From Budorcas taxicolor (Eukaryota; Chordata; Mammalia; Artiodactyla; Bovidae): DNA of 64,000 nucleotides. The position numbers and the translations under genes were made by a program. The stretch is from NCBI RefSeq assembly GCF_023091745.1, contig NC_068920.1:4650001-4714000 (forward strand). Reading direction: 5' to 3'. Under the pieces are notes generated by a model. That model saw only the letters and a list, made by a program, of their open reading frames with translations, was not told the origin of the DNA and did not search any database. This document shows positions 47,769 to 59,711 of this stretch, piece after piece; the first letter of the stretch is position 1; each line of letters opens with the position of its first letter.

Positions 47769-49173
47769 CAATCCCTGCTTGGGCCGAGCCGAGTGTGCCT
47801 CCAGGACGGCAGAGCTCCAGCTCTGCTCAGAGGCCGGATCTAGTCAAGTGCCTTGCGCGAGGCTGCTCTGCCCTGGGCGAGACTTGCCCAGGCTTGCCTC
47901 GCTGCCAGGCTTGCTGCCCGGGAAGGAGCAGGCTGTGCGATGCTGGGAGAGGCCACTGGCGCCTTCCTGGCCTCAGCTCCACTCCTGCCTTGCCTTTGCA
48001 TCTAGGCCCCGGGCGTCCTTGGGGAAGGCTTAGGAGCCGGTGGCTTGCACACTGCCAAGCCCTCCAGCAGTGAGGCCTCTCGTAGAGGGGAGGGGAGGGC
48101 AAGTGCAGGGCTCCTCCGGCGGGTGCTTGGCCGCACAGACTCAGCGCCGCACGGAGAGCACAAGGCTCCCAGGTCCCCTGGCTGTGGTCTGCAGCCCCAC
48201 TCTCCCGGAGGCTGACTCCGTGGGCGGCCAGAAGGTGCCTGACAGACGTCATGTCCCTAGCGCTCTGCTCCCCAGCAGAGACGTGTGCAGGTGGTGGGGC
48301 CTGCCCCTGCGTGTCTGGGCTCCCGCCGGCAGCCCCAGCTCCAGGGAAGCAGCCCCTGAGCCAAGACCTGTAGGAGGCGCGGGGCGCCCCCGCCTGGAAG
48401 CCTAGTGCACAGCATGCGGGAAGCGAGCCTCCTCGGGAGAAGAGGAGGCAGCCCAGCTGCGTGCGTCTGCACTCACTCCTTGGGCGGAGCCCAGTGAGCC
48501 TCCAGTACGGCAGAGCTCCAGCTCTGCTCAGAGGCCCGATCTGGCAGAGTTGCTGGCGTGAGGCTGCTCGGCCCTTGGCGAGCCTTGCCCAGACTTTCCT
48601 CGCTGCTAGGCTTCCTGCCCGGGAAGGAGCAGGCTGCGCGAGACAGGCAGAAGCTCCTGGCGCCTTCCTGGCCTCAGCTCCACTCCTGCCTTGCCTTTGC
48701 ACCTAGTCCCCAGGCGTCCTTGCGGAGTGCTTAGGGGCCGCTGGGTTGCACGCTGCCAAGCCCTCCAGCCGTGAGAGCTCTGTCATAGGGAAGGGAATGG
48801 CAAGTGCAGGGCTCCTGCAGCGGTCGCTTGGCCGCCCAGACTCAGCACAGCACGGAGAGCACCAGGCTTCCCAGGGCCCCTGGCTGTGGTCTGCAGCCCC
48901 ACACACCCGGAGGCTGACTCCGTGAGCGCCCAGAAGGTGCCTGACAGACGTCATTTCCCTAGTGCTCTCCCCACCGGCAGAGACGTGTGCAGGTGGTTGG
49001 GGCCTGCCCCTGCGTGTCTGGGCTGCCGCCCACAGCCTCCGCTCAGGGGAAGCAGCCCCTGTGCCAAGACCTGCAGGAGGCGCGGGGCGTCCCTGCCTGG
49101 AAGCCAAGTGCACAGTCCGCTTGGAAGCGAGCCTCCTTGGGAAGAGTCGAGGGAGCCAAGCCGCGTGCAGCTG
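47769..49173. repeat. Dimer 35, class X
   Basis: X with gactttcctcg and the rare gctgccagg near 47902 (normally gctgctagg), shared with dimers 41, 42 (variant absent) and 43; only 35 and 43 combine it with ttcctcg. Confidence 0.94.
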
Positions 49174-50578
49174 CAATCCCTGCTTGGGCCGAGCCGAGTG
49201 TGCCTCCAGGACGGGAGAGCTCCAGCTCTGCTGAGAGGCCGGATCTAGTCAAGTGCCTTGCGCGAGGCTGCTCTGCCCTGGGCGAGACTTGCCCAGGCTT
49301 GCCTCGCTGCTAGGCTTGCTGCCCGGGAAGGAGCAGGCTGTGCGATGCTGGGAGAGGCCACTGGCGCCTTCCTGGCCTCAGCTCCACTCCTGCCTTGCCT
49401 TTGCATCTAGGCGCCGGGCGTCCTTGGGGAAGGCTTAGGAGCCGGGGGCTTGCACACTGCCAAGCCCTCCAGCAGTGAGGCCTCTCGTAGAGGGGAGGGC
49501 AGGGCAAGTGCAGGTCTCCTCCGGCGGGTGCTTGGCCGCCCAGACTCAGCGCCGCACGGAGAGCACAAGGCTCCCAGGTCCCCTGGCTGTGCTCTGCAGC
49601 CCCACACACCCGGAGGCTGACTCCGTGGGCGCCCAGAAGGTGACTGACAGACGTCATGTCCCTAGCGCTCTGCTCCCCAGCAGAGACGTGTGCAGGTGGT
49701 GGGGCCTGCCCCTGCGTGTCTGGGCTCCCGCCGGCAGCCCCAGCTCCAGGGAAGCAGCCCCTGAGCCAAGACCTGTAGGGGGCGCGGGGCGCCCCCGCCT
49801 GGAAGCCTAGTGCACAGCATGCGGGAAGCGAGCCTCCTCCGGAGAAGAGGAGTCAGCCCAGCTGCGTGCGTCTGCAATCACTCCTTGGGCGGAGCCCATT
49901 GATCCTCCAGTACGGCAGAGCTCCAGCTCTGCTCAGAGGCCCGATCTGGCAGAGTTGCTGGCGTGAGGCTGCTCTGCCTTGGGCGAGCCTTGCCCAGACT
50001 TGCCTCGCTGCTAGGCTTCCTGCCCGGGAAGGAGCAGGCTGCGCGAGACAGGCAGACGCTCCTGGCGCCTTCCTGGCCTCAGTTCCACTCCTGCCTTGCC
50101 TTTGCACCTAGTCCCCAGGCGTCCTTGCGGAGGGCTTAGGGGCCGGTGGGTTGCCCGCTGCCAAGCCCTCCAGCCGTGAGAGCTCTGTCATAGGGAAGGG
50201 AATGGCAAGTGCAGGGCTCCTGCAGCGGTCGCTTGGCCGCCCAGGCTCAGCACAGCACGGAGAGCACCAGGCTTCCCAGGGCCCCGGGCTGTGGTCTGCA
50301 GCCCCACACACCCGGAGGCTGACTCCGTGAGCGCCCAGAAGGTGCGTGACAGACGTCATTTCCCTAGTGCTCTCCCCACCAGCAGAGACGTGTGCAGGTG
50401 GTTGGGGCCTGCCCCTGCGTGTCTGGGCTGCCGCCCACAGCCTCCGCTCAGGGGAAGCAGCCCCTGTGCCAAGACCTGCAGGAGGCGCGGGGCGTCCCTG
50501 CCTGGAAGCCAAGTGCACAGTCCGCTTGGAAGCGAGCCTCCTTGGGAAGAGTCGAGGGAGCCAAGCCGCGTGCAGCTG
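49174..50578. repeat. Dimer 36, class Y
   Basis: Y with ctgctgagag, ggagggcaggg/gtctcc, gcgtgac and accagcag. It matches dimer 44. Confidence 0.95.
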
Positions 50579-51983
50579 CAATCCCTGCTTGGGCCGAGCC
50601 GAGTGTGCCTCCAGGACGGCAGAGCTCCAGCTCTGCTCAGAGGCCGGATCTAGTCAAGTGCCTTGCGCGAGGCTGCTCTGCCCTGGGCGAGACTTGCCCA
50701 GGCTTGCCTCGCTGCTAGGCTTGCTGCCCGGGAAGGAGCAGGCTGTGCGATGCTGGGAGAGGCCACTGGCGCCTTCCTGGCCTCAGCTCCACTCCTGCCT
50801 TGCCTTTGCATCTAGGCGCCGGGCGTCCTTGGGGAAGGCTTAGGAGCCGGGGGCTTGCACACTGCCAAGCCCTCCAGCAGTGAGGCCTCTCGTAGAGGGG
50901 AGGGCAGGGCAAGTGCAGGTCTCCTCCGGCGGGTGCTTGGCCGCCCAGACTCAGCGCCGCACGGAGAGCACAAGGCTCCCAGGTCCCCTGGCTGTGCTCT
51001 GCAGCCCCACACACCCGGAGGCTGACTCCGTGGGCGCCCAGAAGGTGACTGACAGACGTCATGTCCCTAGCGCTCTGCTCCCCAGCAGAGACGTGTGCAG
51101 GTGGTGGGGCCTGCCCCTGCGTGTCTGGGCTCCCGCCGGCAGCCCCAGCTCCAGGGAAGCAGCCCCTGAGCCAAGACCTGTAGGGGGCGCGGGGCGCCCC
51201 CGCCTGGAAGCCTAGTGCACAGCATGCGGGAAGCGAGCCTCCTCCGGAGAAGAGGAGTCAGCCCAGCTGCGTGCGTCTGCAATCACTCCTTGGGCGGAGC
51301 CCATTGATCCTCCAGTACGGCAGAGCTCCAGCTCTGCTCAGAGGCCCGATCTGGCAGAGTTGCTGGCGTGAGGCTGCTCTGCCTTGGGCGAGCCTTGCCC
51401 AGACTTGCCTCGCTGCTAGGCTTCCTGCCCGGGAAGGAGCAGGCTGCGCGATACAGGCAGACGCTCCTGGCGCCTTCCTGGCCTCAGTTCCACTCCTGCC
51501 TTGCCTTTGCACCTAGTCCCCAGGCGTCCTTGCGGAGGGCTTAGGGGCCGGTGGGTTGCCCGCTGCCAAGCCCTCCAGCCGTGAGAGCTCTGTCATAGGG
51601 AAGGGAATGGCAAGTGCAGGGCTCCTGCAGCGGTCGCTTGGCCGCCCAGGCTCAGCACAGCACGGAGAGCACCAGGCTTCCCAGGGCCCCGGGCTGTGGT
51701 CTGCAGCCCCACACACCCGGAGGCTGACTCCGTGAGCGCCCAGAAGGTGCGTGACAGACGTCATTTCCCTAGTGCTCTCCCCACCAGCAGAGACGTGTGC
51801 AGGTGGTTGGGGCCTGCCCCTGCGTGTCTGGGCTGCCGCCCACAGCCTCCGCTCAGGGGAAGCAGCCCCTGTGCCAAGACCTGCAGGAGGCGCGGGGCGT
51901 CCCTGCCTGGAAGCCAAGTGCACAGTCCGCTTGGAAGCGAGCCTCCTTGGGAAGAGTCGAGGGAGCCAAGCCGCGTGCAGCTG
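50579..51983. repeat. Dimer 37, class Y
   Basis: Y with ggagggcaggg/gtctcc. Private gcgatacagg near 51448 (normally gcgagacagg). Otherwise as dimer 38. Confidence 0.95.
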
Positions 51984-53388
51984 CAATCCCTGCTTGGGCC
52001 GAGCCGAGTGTGCCTCCAGGACGGCAGAGCTCCAGCTCTGCTCAGAGGCCGGATCTAGTCAAGTGCCTTGCGCGAGGCTGCTCTGCCCTGGGCGAGACTT
52101 GCCCAGGCTTGCCTCGCTGCTAGGCTTGCTGCCCGGGAAGGAGCAGGCTGTGCGATGCTGGGAGAGGCCACTGGCGCCTTCCTGGCCTCAGCTCCACTCC
52201 TGCCTTGCCTTTGCATCTAGGCGCCGGGCGTCCTTGGGGAAGGCTTAGGAGCCGGGGGCTTGCACACTGCCAAGCCCTCCAGCAGTGAGGCCTCTCGTAG
52301 AGGGGAGGGCAGGGCAAGTGCAGGTCTCCTCCGGCGGGTGCTTGGCCGCCCAGACTCAGCGCCGCACGGAGAGCACAAGGCTCCCAGGTCCCCTGGCTGT
52401 GCTCTGCAGCCCCACACACCCGGAGGCTGACTCCGTGGGCGCCCAGAAGGTGACTGACAGACGTCATGTCCCTAGCGCTCTGCTCCCCAGCAGAGACGTG
52501 TGCAGGTGGTGGGGCCTGCCCCTGCGTGTCTGGGCTCCCGCCGGCAGCCCCAGCTCCAGGGAAGCAGCCCCTGAGCCAAGACCTGTAGGGGGCGCGGGGC
52601 GCCCCCGCCTGGAAGCCTAGTGCACAGCATGCGGGAAGCGAGCCTCCTCCGGAGAAGAGGAGTCAGCCCAGCTGCGTGCGTCTGCAATCACTCCTTGGGC
52701 GGAGCCCATTGATCCTCCAGTACGGCAGAGCTCCAGCTCTGCTCAGAGGCCCGATCTGGCAGAGTTGCTGGCGTGAGGCTGCTCTGCCTTGGGCGAGCCT
52801 TGCCCAGACTTGCCTCGCTGCTAGGCTTCCTGCCCGGGAAGGAGCAGGCTGCGCGAGACAGGCAGACGCTCCTGGCGCCTTCCTGGCCTCAGTTCCACTC
52901 CTGCCTTGCCTTTGCACCTAGTCCCCAGGCGTCCTTGCGGAGGGCTTAGGGGCCGGTGGGTTGCCCGCTGCCAAGCCCTCCAGCCGTGAGAGCTCTGTCA
53001 TAGGGAAGGGAATGGCAAGTGCAGGGCTCCTGCAGCGGTCGCTTGGCCGCCCAGGCTCAGCACAGCACGGAGAGCACCAGGCTTCCCAGGGCCCCGGGCT
53101 GTGGTCTGCAGCCCCACACACCCGGAGGCTGACTCCGTGAGCGCCCAGAAGGTGCGTGACAGACGTCATTTCCCTAGTGCTCTCCCCACCAGCAGAGACG
53201 TGTGCAGGTGGTTGGGGCCTGCCCCTGCGTGTCTGGGCTGCCGCCCACAGCCTCCGCTCAGGGGAAGCAGCCCCTGTGCCAAGACCTGCAGGAGGCGCGG
53301 GGCGTCCCTGCCTGGAAGCCAAGTGCACAGTCCGCTTGGAAGCGAGCCTCCTTGGGAAGAGTCGAGGGAGCCAAGCCGCGTGCAGCTG
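51984..53388. repeat. Dimer 38, class Y
   Basis: Y, differing from dimer 37 only by lacking gatacagg in what I compared, which suggests a single-dimer duplication. Confidence 0.95.
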
Positions 53389-54793
53389 CAATCCCTGCTT
53401 GGGCCGAGCCGAGTGTGCCTCCAGGACGGCAGAGCTCCAGCTCTGCTCAGAGGCCGGATCTAGTCAAGTGCCTTGCGCGAGGCTGCTCTGCCCTGGGCGA
53501 GACTTGCCCAGGCTTGCCTCGCTGCTAGGCTTGCTGCCCGGGAAGGAGCAGGCTGTGCGATGCTGGGAGAGGCCACTGGCGCCTTCCTGGCCTCAGCTCC
53601 ACTCCTGCCTTGCCTTTGCATCTAGGCCCCGGGCGTCCTTGGGGAAGGCTTAGGAGCCGGTGGCTTGCACACTGCCAAGCCCTCCAGCAGTGAGGCCTCT
53701 CGTAGAGGGGAGGGGAGGGCAAGTGCAGGGCTCCTCCGGCGGGTGCTTGGCCGCCCAGACTCAGCGCGGCACGGAGAGCACAAGGCTCCCAGGTCCCCTG
53801 GCTGTGGTCTGCAGCCCCACTCTCCCGGAGGCTGACTCCGTGGGCGGCCAGAAGGTGCCTGACAGACGTCATGTCCCTAGCGCTCTGCTCCCCAGCAGAG
53901 ACGTGTGCAGGTGGTGGGGCCTGCCCCTGCGTGTCTGGGCTCCCGCCGGCAGCCCCAGCTCCAGGGAAGCAGACCCTTAGCCAAGACCTGTAGGAGGCGC
54001 GGGGCGCCCCCGCCTGGAAGCCTAGTGCACAGCATGCGGGAAGCGAGCCTCCTCGGGAGAAGAGGAGTCAGCCCAGCTGCGTGCGTCTGCAATCACTCCT
54101 TGGGCGGAGCCCATTGATCCTCCAGTAAGGCAGAGCTCCAGCTCTGCTCAGAGGCCCGATCTGGCAGAGTTGCTGGCGTGAGGCTGCTCTGCCTTGGGCG
54201 AGCCTTGCCCAGACTTGCCTCGCTGCTAGGCTTCCTGCCCGGGAAGGAGCAGGCTGCGCGAGACAGGCAGACGCTCCTGGCGCCTTCCTGGCCTCAGTTC
54301 CACTCCTGCCTTGCCTTTGCACCTAGTCCCCAGGCGTCCTTGCGGAGGGCTTAGGGGCCGGTGGGTTGCACGCTGCCAAGCCCTCCAGCCGTGAGAGCTC
54401 TGTCATAGGGAAGGGAATGGCAAGTGCAGGGCTCCTGCAGCGGTCGCTTGGCCGCCCAGGCTCAGCACAGCACGGAGAGCACCAGGCTTCCCAGGGCCCC
54501 GGGCTGTGGTCTGCAGCCCCACACACCCGGAGGCTGACTCCGTGAGCGCCCAGAAGGTGCGTGACAGACGTCATTTCCCTAGTGCTCTCCCCACCAGCAG
54601 AGACGTGTGCAGGTGGTTGGGGCCTGCCCCTGCGTGTCTGGGCTGCCGCCCACAGCCTCCGCTCAGGGGAAGCAGCCCCTGTGCCAAGACCTGCAGGAGG
54701 CGCGGGGCGTCCCTGCCTGGAAGCCAAGTGCACAGTCCGCTTGGAAGCGAGCCTCCTTGGGAAGAGTCGAGGGAGCCAAGCCGCGTGCAGCTG
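53389..54793. repeat. Dimer 39, X-to-Y mosaic
   Basis: A half X with gccgcccag and cagcgcggcacgg near 53763 (shared with dimer 40), and a private gcagacccttag near 53970. The B half is Y with agtaaggcag and the unusual ggtgggttgcacgctg, shared with dimer 46. Confidence 0.92.
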
Positions 54794-56198
54794 CAATCCC
54801 TGCTTGGGCCGAGCCGAGTGTGCCTCCAGGACGGCAGAGCTCCAGCTCTGCTCAGAGGCCGGATCTAGTCAAGTGCCTTGCGCGAGGCTGCTCTGCCCTG
54901 GGCGAGACTTGCCCAGGCTTGCCTCGCTTCTAGGCTTGCTGCCCGGGAAGGAGCAGGCTGTGCGATGCTGGGAGAGGCCACTGGCGCCTTCCTGGCCTCA
55001 GCTCCACTCCTGCCTTGCCTTTGCATCTAGGCCCCGGGCGTCCTTGGGGAAGGCTTAGGAGCCGGTGGCTTGCACACTGCCAAGCCCTCCAGCAGTGAGG
55101 CCTCTCGTAGAGGGGAGGGGAGGGCAAGTGCAGGGCTCCTCCGGCGGGTGCTTGGCCGCCCAGACTCAGCGCGGCACGGAGAGCACAAGGCTCCCAGGTC
55201 CCCTGGCTGTGCTCTGCAGCCCCACTCTCCCGGAGGCTGACTCCGTGGGCGGCCAGAAGGTGCCTGACAGACGTCATGTCCCTAGCGCTCTGCTCCCCAG
55301 CAGAGACGTGTGCAGGTGGTGGGGCCTGCCCCTGCGTGTCTGGGCTCCCGCCGGCAGCCCCAGCTCCAGGGAAGCAGCCCCTGAGCCAAGACCTGTAGGA
55401 GGCGCGGGGCGCCCCCGCCTGGAAGCCTAGTGCACAGCATGCGGGAAGCGAGCCTCCTCCGGAGAAGAGGAGTCAGCCCAGCTGCGTGCGTCTGCAATCA
55501 CTCCTTGGGCGGAGCCCATTGATCCTCCAGTAAGGCAGAGCTCCAGCTCTGCTCAGAGGCCCGATCTGGCAGAGTTGCTGGCGTGAGGCTGCTCTGCCTT
55601 GGGCGAGCCTTGCCCAGACTTGCCTCGCTGCTAGGCTTCCTGCCCGGGAAGGAGCAGGCTGCGCGAGACAGGCAGACGCTCCTGGCGCCTTCCTGGCCTC
55701 AGTTCCACTCCTGCCTTGCCTTTGCACCTAGTCCCCAGGCGTCCTTGCGGAGGGCTTAGGGGCCGGTGGGTTGCCCGCTGCCAAGCCCTCCAGCCGTGAG
55801 AGCTCTGTCATAGGGAAGGGAATGGCAAGTGCAGGGCTCCTGCAGCGGTCGCTTGGCCGCCCAGGCTCAGCACAGCACGGAGAGCACCAGGCTTCCCAGG
55901 GCCCCGGGCTGTGGTCTGCAGCCCCACACACCCGGAGGCTGACTCCGTGAGCGCCCAGAAGGTGCGTGACAGACGTCATTTCCCTAGTGCTCTCCCCACC
56001 AGCAGAGACGTGTGCAGGTGGTTGGGGCCTGCCCCTGCGTGTCTGGGCTGCCGCCCACAGCCTCCGCTCAGGGGAAGCAGCCCCTGTGCCAAGACCTGCA
56101 GGAGGCGCGGGGCGTCCCTGCCTGGAAGCCAAGTGCACAGTCCGCTTGGAAGCGAGCCTCCTTGGGAAGAGTCGAGGGAGCCAAGCCGCGTGCAGCTG
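54794..56198. repeat. Dimer 40, X-to-Y mosaic
   Basis: A half X with cagcgcggcacgg near 55168, but gctctgcag; private tcgcttctagg near 54925. The B half is Y with agtaaggcag. The switch lies between taggaggcg and ctcctccgga. Confidence 0.92.
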
Positions 56199-57603
56199 CA
56201 ATCCCTGCTTGGGCCGAGCCGAGTGTGCCTCCAGGACGGCAGAGCTCCAGCTCTGCTCAGAGGCCGGATCTAGTCAAGTGCCTTGCGCGAGGCTGCTCTG
56301 CCCTGGGCGAGACTTGCCCAGGCTTGCCTCGCTGCCAGGCTTGCTGCCCGGGAAGGAGCAGGCTGTGCGATGCTGGGAGAGGCCACTGGCGCCTTCCTGG
56401 CCTCAGCTCCACTCCTGCCTTGCCTTTGCATCTAGGCGCCGGGCGTCCTTGGGGAAGGCTTAGGAGCCGGGGGCTTGCACACTGCCAAGCCCTCCAGCAG
56501 TGAGGCCTCTCGTAGAGGGGAGGGGAGGGCAAGTGCAGGTCTCCTCCGGCGGGTGCTTGGCCGCCCAGACTCAGCGCCGCACGGAGAGCACAAGGCTCCC
56601 AGGTCCCCTGGCTGTGCTCTGCAGCCCCACACACCCGGAGGCTGACTCCGTGGGCGCCCAGAAGGTGACTGACAGACGTCATGTCCCTAGCGCTCTGCTC
56701 CCCAGCAGAGACGTGTGCAGGTGGTGGGGCCTGCCCCTGCGTGTCTGGGCTCCCGCCGGCAGCCCCAGCTCCAGGGAAGCAGCCCCTGAGCCAAGACCTG
56801 TAGGGGGCGCGGGGCGCCCCCGCCTGGAAGCCTAGTGCACAGCATGCGGGAAGCGAGCCTCCTCCGGAGAAGAGGAGTCAGCCCAGCTGCGTGCGTCTGC
56901 AATCACTCCTTGGGCGGAGCCCATTGATCCTCCAGTACGGCAGAGCTCCAGCTCTGCTCAGAGGCCCGATCTGGCAGAGTTGCTGGCGTGAGGCTGCTCT
57001 GCCTTGGGCGAGCCTTGCCCAGACTTGCCTCGCTGCTAGGCTTCCTGCCCGGGAAGGAGCAGGCTGCGCGAGACAGGCAGACGCTCCTGGCGCCTTCCTG
57101 GCCTCAGTTCCACTCCTGCCTTGCCTTTGCACCTAGTCCCCAGGCGTCCTTGCGGAGGGCTTAGGGGCCGGTGGGTTGCCCGCTGCCAAGCCCTCCAGCC
57201 GTGAGAGCTCTGTCATAGGGAAGGGAATGGCAAGTGCAGGGCTCCTGCAGCGGTCGCTTGGCCGCCCAGGCTCAGCACAGCACGGAGAGCACCAGGCTTC
57301 CCAGGGCCCCGGGCTGTGGTCTGCAGCCCCACACACCCGGAGGCTGACTCCGTGAGCGCCCAGAAGGTGCGTGACAGACGTCATTTCCCTAGTGCTCTCC
57401 CCACCAGCAGAGACGTGTGCAGGTGGTTGGGGCCTGCCCCTGCGTGTCTGGGCTGCCGCCCACAGCCTCCGCTCAGGGGAAGCAGCCCCTGTGCCAAGAC
57501 CTGCAGGAGGCGCGGGGCGTCCCTGCCTGGAAGCCAAGTGCACAGTCCGCTTGGAAGCGAGCCTCCTTGGGAAGAGTCGAGGGAGCCAAGCCGCGTGCAG
57601 CTG
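56199..57603. repeat. Dimer 41, class Y
   Basis: Y with gctgccagg near 56332, gcgtgac and accagcag. Last complete dimer before the hybrid monomer. Confidence 0.95.
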
Positions 57604-58306
57604 CAATCCCTGCTTGGGCCGAGCCGAGTGTGCCTCCAGGACGGCAGAGCTCCAGCTCTGCTCAGAGGCCGGATCTAGTCAAGTGCCTTGCGCGAGGCTG
57701 CTCTGCCCTGGGCGAGACTTGCCCAGGCTTGCCTCGCTGCTAGGCTTGCTGCCCGGGAAGGAGCAGGCTGTGCGATGCTGGGAGAGGCCACTGGCGCCTT
57801 CCTGGCCTCAGCTCCACTCCTGCCTTGCCTTTGCACCTAGTCCCCAGGCGTCCTTGGGGAAGGCTTAGGAGCCGGGGGCTTGCACACTGCCAAGCCCTCC
57901 AGCAGTGAGGCCTCTCGTAGAGGGGAGGGGAGGGCAAGTGCAGGTCTCCTCCGGCGGGTGCTTGGCCGCCCAGACTCAGCGCCGCACGGAGAGCACAAGG
58001 CTCCCAGGTCCCCTGGCTGTGCTCTGCAGCCCCACACACCCGGAGGCTGACTCCGTGGGCGCCCAGAAGGTGACTGACAGACGTCATGTCCCTAGCGCTC
58101 TGCTCCCCAGCAGAGACGTGTGCAGGTGGTTGGGGCCTGCCCCTGCGTGTCTGGGCTGCCGCCCACAGCCTCCGCTCAGGGGAAGCAGCCCCTGTGCCAA
58201 GACCTGCAGGAGGCGCGGGGCGTCCCTGCCTGGAAGCCAAGTGCACAGTCCGCTTGGAAGCGAGCCTCCTTGGGAAGAGTCGAGGGAGCCAAGCCGCGTG
58301 CAGCTG
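57604..58306. repeat. Hybrid A/B monomer (703 bp), phase break in the dimer array
   Basis: Only one monomer separates successive caatccctgc landmarks here. It is monomer A (Y-like: gggggcttgc, ccacacaccc, gtgactgac) up to ctctgctccccagcagag at 58098-58115, and monomer B from ggtggttgggg (about 58126) to its end, with gctgccgcccacagcc and cttgggaagagtcgag. The junction falls in the stretch 58110-58130, which is the same in A and B. The net effect is loss of one monomer and a half-dimer shift of everything downstream. A B-type patch, cacctagtccccagg, also lies at about 57834-57848 inside the A part. Confidence 0.95.
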
Positions 58307-59711
58307 CAATCCCTGCTTGGGCCGAGCCGAGTGTGCCTCCAGGACGGCAGAGCTCCAGCTCTGCTCAGAGGCCGGATCTAGTCAAGTGCCTTGCGCGAGG
58401 CTGCTCTGCCCTGGGCGAGACTTGCCCAGGCTTGCCTCGCTGCCAGGCTTGCTGCCCGGGAAGGAGCAGGCTGTGCGATGCTGGGAGAGGCCACTGGCGC
58501 CTTCCTGGCCTCAGCTCCACTCCTGCCTTGCCTTTGCATCTAGGCCCCGGGCGTCCTTGGGGAAGGCTTAGGAGCCGGTGGCTTGCACACTGCCAAGCCC
58601 TCCAGCAGTGAGGCCTCTCGTAGAGGGGAGGGGAGGGCAAGTGCAGGGCTCCTCCGGCGGGTGCTTGGCCGCACAGACTCAGCGCCGCACGGAGAGCACA
58701 AGGCTCCCAGGTCCCCTGGCTGTGGTCTGCAGCCCCACTCTCCCGGAGGCTGACTCCGTGGGCGGCCAGAAGGTGCCTGACAGACGTCATGTCCCTAGCG
58801 CTCTGCTCCCCAGCAGAGACGTGTGCAGGTGGTGGGGCCTGCCCCTGCGTGTCTGGGCTCCCGCCGGCAGCCCCAGCTCCAGGGAAGCAGCCCCTGAGCC
58901 AAGACCTGTAGGAGGCGCGGGGCGCCCCCGCCTGGAAGCCTAGTGCACAGCATGCGGGAAGCGAGCCTCCTCGGGAGAAGAGGAGGCAGCCCAGCTGCGT
59001 GCGTCTGCACTCACTCCTTGGGCGGAGCCCAGTGAGCCTCCAGTACGGCAGAGCTCCAGCTCTGCTCAGAGGCCCGATCTGGCAGAGTTGCTGGCGTGAG
59101 GCTGCTCGGCCCTTGGCGAGCCTTGCCCAGACTTTCCTCGCTGCTAGGCTTCCTGCCCGGGAAGGAGCAGGCTGCGCGAGACAGGCAGAAGCTCCTGGCG
59201 CCTTCCTGGCCTCAGCTCCACTCCTGCCTTGCCTTTGCACCTAGTCCCCAGGCGTCCTTGCGGAGTGCTTAGGGGCCGCTGGGTTGCACGCTGCCAAGCC
59301 CTCCAGCCGTGAGAGCTCTGTCATAGGGAAGGGAATGGCAAGTGCAGGGCTCCTGCAGCGGTCGCTTGGCCGCCCAGACTCAGCACAGCACGGAGAGCAC
59401 CAGGCTTCCCAGGGCCCCTGGCTGTGGTCTGCAGCCCCACACACCCGGAGGCTGACTCCGTGAGCGCCCAGAAGGTGCCTGACAGACGTCATTTCCCTAG
59501 TGCTCTCCCCACCGGCAGAGACGTGTGCAGGTGGTTGGGGCCTGCCCCTGCGTGTCTGGGCTGCCGCCCACAGCCTCCGCTCAGGGGAAGCAGCCCCTGT
59601 GCCAAGACCTGCAGGAGGCGCGGGGCGTCCCTGCCTGGAAGCCAAGTGCACAGTCCGCTTGGAAGCGAGCCTCCTTGGGAAGAGTCGAGGGAGCCAAGCC
59701 GCGTGCAGCTG
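58307..59711. repeat. Dimer 43, class X
   Basis: Copy of dimer 35: gctgccagg near 58440 and gactttcctcg near 59131. (Numbering counts the hybrid monomer as unit 42.). Confidence 0.95.

Larger units (their letters stand above)
47769..53388. repeat. Four-dimer block, copy 1
   Basis: Dimers 35-38 in the order X(gctgccagg, ttcctcg), Y(ctgctgagag), Y, Y recur at 58307-63926. Confidence 0.88.

Noticed and set aside
47827..48702. Longest frame in the window, 291 codons, minus strand
   Set aside because: It is the 265-codon chance frame extended only because gctgctagg became gctgccagg in this copy, removing a stop; the same happens at 58365-59240.
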